Shown here piece by piece: positions 1 through 7,798 of a stretch of DNA of 56,297 nucleotides. Position numbers and translations under genes: made by a program. How positions within the stretch are numbered: the first letter of the stretch is position 1; every line of letters starts with the position of its first letter. The notes under the pieces were generated by a model. That model worked only from the letters and a program-made list of their open reading frames with translations, had not been told where the DNA came from and did not search any database. This stretch comes from Clostridia bacterium (lineage in GTDB: Bacteria; Bacillota; Clostridia; Lutisporales; Lutisporaceae): NCBI GenBank assembly GCA_017994115.1, contig JAGOLK010000006.1:1-56297 (forward strand). The letters are read 5' to 3'.

Positions 1-1
1 T

Positions 2-67
2 AATGGGAAGGTAAGTCAGTTATCTCGGGCATTAAGGGGCTTTAGAAACAGCGGCTATATTATATGA
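2..67 (+). CDS. Possible 3' end of an upstream gene (fragment)
   Basis: One forward frame is open from the left edge to a TGA at 65-67. It gives about 21 residues ending in RALRGFRNSGYII. The SRALRGFRNSGYI pattern resembles the recognition helix and wing of a winged-helix regulator of the Crp/Fnr type, but far too little is present to assign a family. It could equally be chance reading. The next gene starts 138 bases downstream behind its own promoter, so the two are probably not co-transcribed. Confidence 0.2.
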   Translation, partial: NGKVSQLSRALRGFRNSGYII

Positions 68-144
68 GTTACCTAGACATAAAGGGTGAGTCTGCTTTTT
101 AAAAACCGAGAACAAATTGACACTGCCGAAATATTCAGGTTTTA

Positions 145-173
145 TTGACACAGTATTGTCAGTAGTATAAAAT
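145..173 (+). promoter_or_regulatory. Sigma-A-type promoter for the DUF1292 gene
   Basis: A perfect -35 box TTGACA (145-150) is followed after 17 bases by TAAAAT (168-173). The start codon lies 33 bases further on. A second TTGACA at 117-122 has no comparable -10 partner. Confidence 0.65.
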
Positions 174-205
174 AGTTTTACGAGAAAGATTGGAGTGATT
201 TTTAA

Positions 206-487
206 ATGAGTGATGAAATGGACATAATTCTTCTTTATGATGAAAACGACAATGAGACCGAGTTTGAAGTGGTCGCTACTTTGGAAGTGGATGAAAATGA
301 ATACGCTATACTGCTGCCGAGAGACGACACAAGAGACCCCGATGCTGAGGAAGTGGACGAGGCATATGTATTAAGAATAGAACAGGATGAAAATGGAGAA
401 GACATACTCATAGGCATAGATGATGAAGAAGAGCTTAATACTGTAATAGAAGCATATGAGGAACTGGTAAGAGAAGAATCAAATTAA
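206..487 (+). CDS. DUF1292 family protein
   Basis: This 93-residue protein is strongly acidic, with many Asp and Glu residues and hardly any basic ones. Its short beta-strand pattern (IILLYDENDNETEFEVVATLEVDENEYAILLP) is characteristic of the DUF1292/YrzB family, which is widespread in Firmicutes and has no established molecular role. In many Firmicutes the family sits beside ruvX (yqgF) and ireB; neither is recognisable here, although the window edge is near. A GGAG ribosome site at 192-195 supports the ATG at 206. The gene has its own promoter and is closed by a strong terminator at 522-552, so it appears monocistronic here. Confidence 0.85.
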   Translation: MSDEMDIILLYDENDNETEFEVVATLEVDENEYAILLPRDDTRDPDAEEVDEAYVLRIEQDENGEDILIGIDDEEELNTVIEAYEELVREESN

Positions 488-521
488 TGGAGGCTTGCAG
501 TTCATAGATGCGTTCCGTAGT

Positions 522-552
522 CTTAGGGATTCGATCCCTAAGGCTTTTTTAT
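522..552 (+). terminator. Rho-independent terminator after the DUF1292 gene
   Basis: A perfect 9-bp stem (CTTAGGGAT at 522-530 with ATCCCTAAG at 534-542) has a TCG loop and is followed by GGC and a run of T. Confidence 0.9.
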
Positions 553-585
553 TTTTTATTGTATTCAGTCAGTTTGCCAAGTACC

Positions 586-614
586 TTGTAATTTTACTGT
601 TAAGGAATTATAAT
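586..614 (+). promoter_or_regulatory. Sigma-A-type promoter for the AraC-family gene
   Basis: TTGTAA (586-591) is separated by 17 bases from a perfect TATAAT (609-614). The predicted start of transcription near 621 is about 50 bases upstream of the chosen start codon. The early transcribed region contains TGTCGAA (629-635), which matches the 0A-box core. Confidence 0.55.
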
Positions 615-671
615 GAAAAAAAGGAAAATGTCGAAAAATAATCCTGAGATGCCTGTGAGGTGGTGACGGAC

Positions 672-1598
672 ATGCGTCCTGAATTGATAGAATTTAATGA
701 CGGAATACCGGTCAGGGCGTTTGTTCGCAGCGGTAACCAGTACCCTTACCACTGGCATGACGCATTGGAGATTATTAAGGTTCTCAAAGGCTCGGTCGAT
801 ATCGGCATGGGTGACGATGACCTGGTGCTGAGGGAAGGCGATATTGCCGTAACGAACATAAATGAGATTCACCGCATGACGGGTGACGGAGAAGATGAAA
901 TCCTTTTCCTCCATATCGACAGCGGCTTCTGCCGCAGCGTACTGCCGAACCGCTACATGTTCATCTACTGCTGTTCTCCTTATCACGAGGCCCAGGCACC
1001 TGAAAAGTATGGTGTCCTGAAGGAATATATCGCCCGCCTGGTCGGTATGCTTGGTTCAAGTCCGAATCGGATCGGTCAGGAAGCCCTTCGGAAGCTTCTT
1101 ATGGAAATGCTGAGCTATACTGCATATAGCTTTGATTTCCTGCGTTGGGGCTTTGGTACCGAGCCCTTTGACGAAAAGCGTGTGGCAAGGCTGCGGCAGA
1201 TAGCGCAGAATGCAACCGGCGACTCGGAGGTGAAAAAGGGCTTGACGGTACTTGCCTCCGAGCTGGGTGTGAGCCTCCAGCATTTGAGCAGCGACATTAA
1301 GGAAAAGTTCAGAGTGCCCTTTCAGGAGCTGTTGTGCTACAGCCGGTGCGAGCGCGCGGCAAGGCTGCTGCTAGGAACCGACATGCGCATTTTTGAGATT
1401 GCACTGGTATGCGGCTTCTCCGATGTCAAGTACCTCATCAAGTATTTCCGGCGTTTTTTCCACTCCACACCCTCGAGCTTCCGGAAGCTCCACCGGGCGG
1501 ACAGCGCGGCCCTTGCACTCCAAACCCGGTACCGGGAAATGCCCCTCGGCAATGCAGCCCGACCTCTGCCGGCCGATGCCGGAGATCACATAGAATAG
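672..1598 (+). CDS. AraC-family transcriptional regulator with N-terminal cupin domain
   Basis: The protein has about 308 residues. The N-terminal half is an AraC-type cupin ligand-binding domain: it begins with an HWHD-type histidine motif (YPYHWHDALEI), followed by glycine-rich strand turns and NEIHRM. The last ~100 residues form a double helix-turn-helix of the AraC/XylS type, ending in the usual signature (IALVCGFSDVKYLIKYFRRFFHSTPSSFRK). I chose the ATG at 672 because GAGGTGG lies 8 bases upstream; a GTG at 660 would place the ribosome site inside the gene. The gene is monocistronic, with a promoter at 586-614 and a terminator at 1622-1652. Codon use is clearly richer in G and C than in most of the window, as in the next gene, which suggests that the two form one accessory block. 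Its ligand is unknown. Control of the neighbouring surface protein gene is possible but unproven. Confidence 0.9.
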   Translation: MRPELIEFNDGIPVRAFVRSGNQYPYHWHDALEIIKVLKGSVDIGMGDDDLVLREGDIAVTNINEIHRMTGDGEDEILFLHIDSGFCRSVLPNRYMFIYCCSPYHEAQAPEKYGVLKEYIARLVGMLGSSPNRIGQEALRKLLMEMLSYTAYSFDFLRWGFGTEPFDEKRVARLRQIAQNATGDSEVKKGLTVLASELGVSLQHLSSDIKEKFRVPFQELLCYSRCERAARLLLGTDMRIFEIALVCGFSDVKYLIKYFRRFFHSTPSSFRKLHRADSAALALQTRYREMPLGNAARPLPADAGDHIE

Positions 1599-1621
1599 CC
1601 AAATGAAAATGTTCCATCGCA

Positions 1622-1652
1622 AAACCTGCTTAAACGGCGGGTTTGTTTTTTT
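1622..1652 (+). terminator. Rho-independent terminator after the AraC-family gene
   Basis: AAACCTGC (1622-1629) pairs with GCGGGTTT (1637-1644) through one T-G wobble. A G and a run of T follow. Confidence 0.8.
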
Positions 1653-1798
1653 GACAAAAATCCGGATTTTTTTCTCCCGAGCTTAAAAGTGTCAATGAAT
1701 TTTTTGTAAAATTGGTATACAATGGAATTTAATATTGGACATTATGACCCTGAAATAAAACCAGGATTGCAAATTTCATAGAATGGAGAATGAGAACA

Positions 1799-4700
1799 GT
1801 GAATAACTTATTAAAGAAAAAAACAACCCTGCTCTTGACGCTCTGCATGATCATCGGCATGACGGGCCTCCCGATAACTGCATACGCGGAAGGGCTTGTC
1901 AGCGGCGCGGCTGACAAAGCTGCTCCGGAAATCGGATTTTCGGTGACGGACAGTGTGTACGGCGCAACCGAACTCAAAGAGGAAAAACTGCCTATGCTGT
2001 TCAGCCCGATGTCTGCCGTGGAATGGGAGGGCGACGGCGATGCGGACAGCCCTTATCAAGTATCGTCGGCGGAGCATCTTGCGGATATTCCCAATCAGGG
2101 ATTGGATAAGTATTATATCCAGACGGCGAATATTTATCTGACGGAGGCGGGTTATACCGACTGGACGCCCCTGGGAACTTACGCAGCTCCGTTTACCGCC
2201 AAATATGACGGCGACGGGTATGTGATCAGGGGGCTTACCGTGACCGGCAGTAACAACAACGCCAGCCTTTTAGGCTTTGTCAGCGGCGGCGCGGTGATTG
2301 AAAACATCCACATCCGGGACGCCAACGTAACGGGTGGTTTGAACGTCGGCATCCTGGTCGGAATTATCTCCGACGGCGGCGGCGCAACCGGCGGTGCAAC
2401 TATCCGTAACTGTTCCACCGGCGGTATGGTTTCCGGTACTGCCCGGGTAGGGGGAATGATCGGCGCGGTTCAGCACGACGACGCCGTGATCAGGGAAAGC
2501 TTTTCCACTGCCGACGTGGCGGCCGATCCGGCCAATTCCAGCCAGCGCGGCGCGGCGGGAGGCTTGGCGGGCTTTGTCCTATCGGGGTTGGTGGAGAATT
2601 GCTACGCCTCTGGTCAGGTGACGGCGGGCCGTTATACCGGCGGCTTTGCCGGCGAAATGCAGGGCGGCACGGCAAGATACTGCTATGCCAATGTCCCGGT
2701 AGCGGGTACGAATCCCGGAGGATTTTTGGGGTACAAGCAAGGGTCTCCTACAATCACATCCTGCTTTTTTGACAGCGATAGCGCCGGCACGACCAGCTCT
2801 GCCGCAGGGACGGTGAAGAGAGCAACAGAAATGAAACAGCAGGGCACCTTTAGTGATTGGGATTTTACCTGCATCTGGAGCATCAGCGAAGACGCCTTTT
2901 ACCCCGTTCTGCGTTATTATGATAGTAAGTGGACGCCAGACGAACGGATAGCCGGGGATTTAAGCGCCATATCCTGGGGTCTGATCAGGGATGAGAACAC
3001 CAATCAGACGGCAGTGATCGTTGACTTGAACCTTCCCTTAAGCGGCGGCCTGGGGTCAACCATTGCCTGGAGCGCGGATATCGAAGGGATAATTAATACC
3101 GAGACGGGAGCGGTCACCAGACCGGCCGATCACGATCAGATCGTCGTCCTAACTGCCACAGTCAGCTATGCGGGAGGAACGTCCCGAAGCAAGACCTTTA
3201 CTTTAATTGTAATAAGCGGCGCTTTTGCCTGGGAGGGCAGCGGAAGCGAGGCTGACCCTTATCAGGTATCGTCGGCGGCGCACTTGGATGATCTGCGTAA
3301 CCTCATGGGCCCTGGCGTGCATTTTATCCAGACAGAGAATATCGACCTGACAGGCATCAACTGGACGCCCATAGGAATAAACACTCCTGATTCCGCCCAA
3401 TTCACCGGCACCTATGACGGCAACAATAAGACCATATCCAACATGACCATCGACAGCGACGCAATACAATATATAGGCTTATTCGGCTATGTCGGCAGCG
3501 GCGGAACGCTGGAAAATATAACGCTTGAGAATATCAGCATCAATTCTTCAAGGAGTAGTGCCCGCGTTGGGGGATTGACCGGCCAAAATCGCGGAGGAAC
3601 GATTAAGGATAGCTGCGTTTCCGGCAGTATAACGGCTACCGGAGAAAGCGCCCGCACAGGCGGATTGATTGGCGATAGTTATTTAGGTGGAACCATTGAG
3701 AATAGCAGAACTTCCTGCACCGTAACCGGCGGCGAGGGTGTCATCAATACTATAGGCGGACTGGTGGGTCGTCAACAGGGAGGGAGTATCAGAAACAGCT
3801 ATAGTACCGGCAATGCTACAGGAACATATTATGTAGGCGGGCTGGTTGGTTATTTGCTGGGTTCAGGAACCATTGAATACTGTTACAGTACCGGCAATGT
3901 GACTGTGACTGGAACGCCATATTCAGGAGATATCGGCGGGTTGGTCGGTTGTGCTAATGATGGAACGATTACTAATTGCTGCAGTACAGGTAATGTGAGC
4001 GGAGAACCTGATCTTACAGGATCATATTTTGCAGGCGGGCTGGTTGGCTCTGTTTATGATGTAAACATTACCGACAGCTACAGCACCGGCAGCGTCACAT
4101 TGTCATGCGGCGACAGTGATACCAATCAGGGAGGCTTTATAGGGTATGTAGGCTCAAGCAGCGTAACTCTTGAAAATTGTTACAGCACCGGTAATGTAAC
4201 CAACCTCAATCTTTCCGACGGCAGCTTAGGAGGCTTTATCGGAAGTAAGAGCAACTATACACCTACTATTACAAGCTGCTATTACCTTGATACAGCGGCA
4301 GGCGCCTCCGCGGGCGGCGAGCCCTTGACCGATGCGGAGCTGAAGCAGTGGGAGAGCTTTGTGGGCTGGGATTTTGGCGGTATTTGGCTGGTCGAGGAAG
4401 GGCATGACACACCTGTGCTTTCTTGGCAGGTTGATTTTGCGGGCGGCGATGGCTCAGCAGACGCGCCCTATCAGATTGAAACTGCGCTGCAGCTTAATAA
4501 GGTGCGCGGCTATCTCGGCGATTCCAACATACATTTCGAGCAGAAGAATGATATAACCTTGCCCAACGTGGCTGCAGGCGAAAGCAACTGGGCGCCCATC
4601 GGGACGGATTTGACCCCATTCACCGGTACTTATGACGGCGGCGGCTACAGCATTTCCAACCTGACCATTAACAATAGCACCATACAATGTGTAGGGCTGT

Positions 4701-7372
4701 TCGGATCTGTCGGTACGGGAGGAACTCTGGAAAATATCAGGCTCACAGGCGTAAATATCAGTTCAATCACATGGGGAGCCTATGTAGGCGGTGTGACGGG
4801 CGTGAATCAGGGAACCGTCATAAACAGCAGCAGCGAGGGCAGTGTCTCCGGAGGCGATAGCGCAAATGTGGGCGGCTTGATTGGCAACGGCGGCGGCGTT
4901 ATCACATATAACTACAGCGCCGCCAACGTCACCGGCGGCAATAACGCCAATGTCGGCGGACTGCTCGGAAGAAGCTATGTCAGTACCTCCGACAACTATA
5001 GCACGGGAACCATCACCGGTGGGGACAATGCAAGAGTTGGCGGCCTGATTGGCGACGTCGACGACGGAACCGTCACCAACAGCTACAGCACCGGCAGTGC
5101 ATCCGGCGGAACGGGGGCCTCTTCGGGCGGTCTGATCGGCGGCGGCAACGCCACCGTCAACGACAGCTATTACCTCGATACCGCAGGCACCTCTGCAGGC
5201 GGCGCGCCCTTGACCGCTGCGCAAATGAAGCAATGGGAGAGCTTCGAGGGCTGGAATTTTGATAGCGTATGGAAAATAGGGCAGAACATATCCTATCCCA
5301 CTCTGCAATGGCAGACATGGACAGCCGACGAGGAAATCACCGCAGACCTTATCGCCCTTATTTGGGATGATATTAGAGGCATGAACGATTCGGCAAGCGA
5401 AGTAACCACAGACCTTGCGCTTCCCGGTACGGGCGCGCGGGGCACAGCCATCGCGTGGAGCGCAGCTCCCACTGGCTATATCAATACAAGCGACGGCACA
5501 CTAACAAAGCCCTATACCGACGAGGTAATCGTAACCCTTACGGCCAGCGTCAGCAAGTCGGGCGGAACGACGCAGACAAAGTCCTTCAGCCTGACCGTTA
5601 AGCCGCTGACGCCGGACGAAGCCATCGCGCTTGATAAGGCTGCCCTGACATGGGATATCATTAAAGGTACGAACATCGCGGAGGATTATGTGACGGCTGA
5701 TCTTGAACTTCCTGATACCGGAGCCAGCGGCACCACGGCAATCACATGGAGTGCAGCTCCCGAAGGCTACATAGATATTTCTGACGGAAAAGTTACACTG
5801 CCCGATGACGGTAACAAGACGGTTACTCTGACGGCTGCCATCACCAGGGACGGCGGCACGGCGCAGACCGTGGATTTCATTCTGACCATCATTGCGCATT
5901 ATCCTGTGACATTCACTGCAGGCACAGGCGGCAGCATAACCGTCGGCACCAGCGGCAGCTATGAGGCAGGTACGGTTATCGACATATCCGCCGCGCCTGA
6001 CAGCGGCTATCAGTTTGATAAATGGATTACCGGCAGCGGCGGCAGCTTCGGTAACACCGCTTCCGCCAGCACCACCTTTACGGTACCCGCAAACGCCGTA
6101 ACCGTTACAGCCACCTTTACACGCAGAGGCAGCGGCGACAGAGACGACAGAGAAGGCAGCGGCAACAGCGGCGGTAAAGACACACCGCCAAAACCGGCGG
6201 AACCGGAATACAAGGCGGAGGTAAAGACCGGAGACGGCGAGGAAGAGGTGCTTATTGTCACCGTTGACAAAAACAGCGAAACCGCGTCCGTGGACGCAGA
6301 CTTACAAAGCTTTGATATAGACGGATCGGTAATCACTATACCCACAGTCCCCGATGTTGACGCTTATTCAGTCAGCATACCGGTGACGAGCCTGTCAACG
6401 GCTGATGCACAGGGCACGCTGACCGTCAATACGGATAAGGGCAGCATCACCCTTCCGTCCAATATGTTAACGGGCATACCGGGGATCAGCGGAAGCAAGG
6501 CGCAAATCTCCATCGCTCAGGGAGATAAAAATGCCCTGCCCGACGCGGTGAAGGCCGCCGTCGGCGACCGTCCCCTTATCCGGTTAACGGTCTCCATAGA
6601 CGGAAAGCAGACAGAATGGAGTAACCCAAGCATTCCTGTAACTGTCAGCATCCCCTATACCCCGGCTGAGGCAGAACTCGCTAATCACGAAAGTATTGTC
6701 GTATGGTACATCGACGGCAGCGGAAATGCGGTTTCCGTACCTAACGGGCGCTACGACCCGGCTACCGGCACAGTGACCTTTAACACTACGCATTTCAGTC
6801 ATTATGCGATTGTATATGTACATAAGACCTTCAGTGACCTCGGCAGTGCGGAATGGGCAAGAAAACCCGTTGAGGTCATGGCTTCCAAGGGTATCATCAA
6901 TGGTACGGGAAAGGATACCTTCTCACCCGCTGCCAGCATCACCAGGGCCGACTATCTGGTACTGCTCGTCAAAACCCTGGAACTTGCAGCAGAATTTGAC
7001 AGCAATTTTGATGATATAGATAAGAGTACCTACTATTACGATGCCATTGGCATTGCAAAAAGGCTGGGCATTGCCGCCGGCAGCGGAAATAACCGGTTCA
7101 ATCCGCGGGAAAGCATTTCCCGTCAGGATATGATGGTGATGACAGCCAGAGCACTGGAAAGATTCAAAGGATTGAAGGTTTCGGATAACAACGGTGAGCT
7201 GGACAAATTCGCCGACAAGGAAGACATCGCCGAATATGCCGTAAACAGTATGTCTGCTCTTATCACGGAAGGATTGATCGCAGGCACCGGGAATAAGCTG
7301 AATCCCTGTGCATATGCCACACGGGCCGAAGCGGCGGTATTCCTATACAATATTTACAGAAAATACCCGTAA
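1799..7372 (+). CDS. Giant S-layer-anchored GLUG-repeat / bacterial Ig-like surface protein
   Basis: The protein has about 1857 residues. A classic signal peptide (KKK, hydrophobic core, cleavage near ITAYA) is followed by three large modules at roughly residues 60-360, 475-875 and 877-1170. They are built from GLUG-type repeats (recurring GGLVG...IxNSYSTG patterns). Each ends in a similar cap of the form MKQWESF.GW.F..IW. A bacterial Ig-like unit (about 370-475) separates modules 1 and 2, and two more such units (about 1172-1365) follow module 3. Next come an InlB-B-type repeat (about 1365-1440), a charged Gly/Pro linker, a beta-rich region and three SLH domains (about 1675-1857) that should bind cell-wall polysaccharide. 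The role is probably adhesion or surface display; no catalytic motif is visible. A GTG at 1799 is preferred because GGAG (1785-1788) lies 10 bases upstream, whereas an ATG at 1790 would start only one base after it. Base composition is visibly G+C-rich compared with the feo locus that follows. Confidence 0.9.
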   Translation: MNNLLKKKTTLLLTLCMIIGMTGLPITAYAEGLVSGAADKAAPEIGFSVTDSVYGATELKEEKLPMLFSPMSAVEWEGDGDADSPYQVSSAEHLADIPNQGLDKYYIQTANIYLTEAGYTDWTPLGTYAAPFTAKYDGDGYVIRGLTVTGSNNNASLLGFVSGGAVIENIHIRDANVTGGLNVGILVGIISDGGGATGGATIRNCSTGGMVSGTARVGGMIGAVQHDDAVIRESFSTADVAADPANSSQRGAAGGLAGFVLSGLVENCYASGQVTAGRYTGGFAGEMQGGTARYCYANVPVAGTNPGGFLGYKQGSPTITSCFFDSDSAGTTSSAAGTVKRATEMKQQGTFSDWDFTCIWSISEDAFYPVLRYYDSKWTPDERIAGDLSAISWGLIRDENTNQTAVIVDLNLPLSGGLGSTIAWSADIEGIINTETGAVTRPADHDQIVVLTATVSYAGGTSRSKTFTLIVISGAFAWEGSGSEADPYQVSSAAHLDDLRNLMGPGVHFIQTENIDLTGINWTPIGINTPDSAQFTGTYDGNNKTISNMTIDSDAIQYIGLFGYVGSGGTLENITLENISINSSRSSARVGGLTGQNRGGTIKDSCVSGSITATGESARTGGLIGDSYLGGTIENSRTSCTVTGGEGVINTIGGLVGRQQGGSIRNSYSTGNATGTYYVGGLVGYLLGSGTIEYCYSTGNVTVTGTPYSGDIGGLVGCANDGTITNCCSTGNVSGEPDLTGSYFAGGLVGSVYDVNITDSYSTGSVTLSCGDSDTNQGGFIGYVGSSSVTLENCYSTGNVTNLNLSDGSLGGFIGSKSNYTPTITSCYYLDTAAGASAGGEPLTDAELKQWESFVGWDFGGIWLVEEGHDTPVLSWQVDFAGGDGSADAPYQIETALQLNKVRGYLGDSNIHFEQKNDITLPNVAAGESNWAPIGTDLTPFTGTYDGGGYSISNLTINNSTIQCVGLFGSVGTGGTLENIRLTGVNISSITWGAYVGGVTGVNQGTVINSSSEGSVSGGDSANVGGLIGNGGGVITYNYSAANVTGGNNANVGGLLGRSYVSTSDNYSTGTITGGDNARVGGLIGDVDDGTVTNSYSTGSASGGTGASSGGLIGGGNATVNDSYYLDTAGTSAGGAPLTAAQMKQWESFEGWNFDSVWKIGQNISYPTLQWQTWTADEEITADLIALIWDDIRGMNDSASEVTTDLALPGTGARGTAIAWSAAPTGYINTSDGTLTKPYTDEVIVTLTASVSKSGGTTQTKSFSLTVKPLTPDEAIALDKAALTWDIIKGTNIAEDYVTADLELPDTGASGTTAITWSAAPEGYIDISDGKVTLPDDGNKTVTLTAAITRDGGTAQTVDFILTIIAHYPVTFTAGTGGSITVGTSGSYEAGTVIDISAAPDSGYQFDKWITGSGGSFGNTASASTTFTVPANAVTVTATFTRRGSGDRDDREGSGNSGGKDTPPKPAEPEYKAEVKTGDGEEEVLIVTVDKNSETASVDADLQSFDIDGSVITIPTVPDVDAYSVSIPVTSLSTADAQGTLTVNTDKGSITLPSNMLTGIPGISGSKAQISIAQGDKNALPDAVKAAVGDRPLIRLTVSIDGKQTEWSNPSIPVTVSIPYTPAEAELANHESIVVWYIDGSGNAVSVPNGRYDPATGTVTFNTTHFSHYAIVYVHKTFSDLGSAEWARKPVEVMASKGIINGTGKDTFSPAASITRADYLVLLVKTLELAAEFDSNFDDIDKSTYYYDAIGIAKRLGIAAGSGNNRFNPRESISRQDMMVMTARALERFKGLKVSDNNGELDKFADKEDIAEYAVNSMSALITEGLIAGTGNKLNPCAYATRAEAAVFLYNIYRKYP

Positions 7373-7409
7373 GCTCTTTCAAGGTTTGCCCATATTATGC
7401 AAAGCAACG

Positions 7410-7445
7410 AACCCGCAGGATTTTTTCCTGGGGGTTTTGTTTTTT
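7410..7445 (+). terminator. Rho-independent terminator after the surface protein gene
   Basis: An 11-position stem (7410-7420 with 7426-7436, one G-G mismatch) with a TTTTT loop is followed by a long T-rich tract. It closes the accessory block before the iron locus. Confidence 0.85.
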
Positions 7446-7472
7446 ATTTTTATTTTTATTTTCTAAATGATA

Positions 7473-7501
7473 TTGACAATCAATATCAGTGGTGGTATTA
7501 T
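7473..7501 (+). promoter_or_regulatory. Sigma-A promoter of the feo operon
   Basis: A perfect TTGACA (7473-7478) and TATTAT (7496-7501) are spaced by 17 bases. The -35 box lies inside the first Fur-box-like palindrome, so repressor binding there would exclude RNA polymerase. Confidence 0.75.
7474..7488 (+). promoter_or_regulatory. Fur-box-like operator 1 (overlaps the -35 box)
   Basis: TGACAATCAATATCA matches the Bacillus 7-1-7 Fur box (TGATAATnATTATCA) at 12 of 14 informative positions. It lies in a longer palindrome with perfect 9-bp arms (7468-7476 and 7480-7488). Iron-dependent repression of feoAB is the expected outcome; binding is inferred. Confidence 0.75.
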
Positions 7502-7515
7502 TTAATTAATGGAAA

Positions 7516-7530
7516 TGAGAATCAATATCA
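7516..7530 (+). promoter_or_regulatory. Fur-box-like operator 2 (downstream of the feo promoter)
   Basis: TGAGAATCAATATCA also matches the 7-1-7 Fur box at 12 of 14 positions and shares its last 11 bases with operator 1. It lies just after the predicted transcription start and 20 bases before the feoA start codon. Confidence 0.65.
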
Positions 7531-7550
7531 ATTGGAAGGGGATGACGAAT

Positions 7551-7769
7551 ATGACACTGGATAAGGTTACGAGAGGAAATAAGGTTAGAATTACTAAGAT
7601 AAATAATAAGGATATAAAAACTCAGGCAATCAGGATTGGTTTATATGAAGGGGCAGACTTTTTTTGCAGCGAGAGGCTTGCGGGAGGGCCAATAATACTG
7701 CAAAACAGGATGCAGGAGGTTGCCATAGGCAAAAGACTGGCAGAGGGCATAGAAGTAGAAAAAATATAA
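7551..7769 (+). CDS. feoA: FeoA family ferrous iron transport protein
   Basis: This 72-residue protein has the FeoA SH3-like pattern: a basic strand (GNKVRITKINN), then a glycine turn (RIGLYEGADFFC) and the closing hydrophobic strand before IAIGKRLAEGIEV-type residues. FeoA is a small cytosolic partner thought to modulate FeoB. The ATG at 7551 is chosen because GGAAGGGGA ends about 8 bases upstream. An in-frame ATG at 7542 sits directly on that site, and an ATG at 7509 would place Fur operator 2 inside the gene. It is the first gene of feoA-feoB-Cys-rich protein, 29 bases before feoB, and is probably iron-repressed. Confidence 0.88.
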   Translation: MTLDKVTRGNKVRITKINNKDIKTQAIRIGLYEGADFFCSERLAGGPIILQNRMQEVAIGKRLAEGIEVEKI

Positions 7770-7798
7770 AAGTAAAACACTTGAAGGGATAAGGTAAT

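Noticed and set aside
1690-1723. Promoter for the giant surface protein
   Set aside because: A -10-like TACAAT (1718-1723) exists, but no convincing -35 is found at the right distance, so no feature was listed.
4763-5308. 181-codon frame on the - strand
   Set aside because: It lies inside the repeat region of the GLUG surface protein and arises from the G+C-rich repeats; it has no signature of a protein family.
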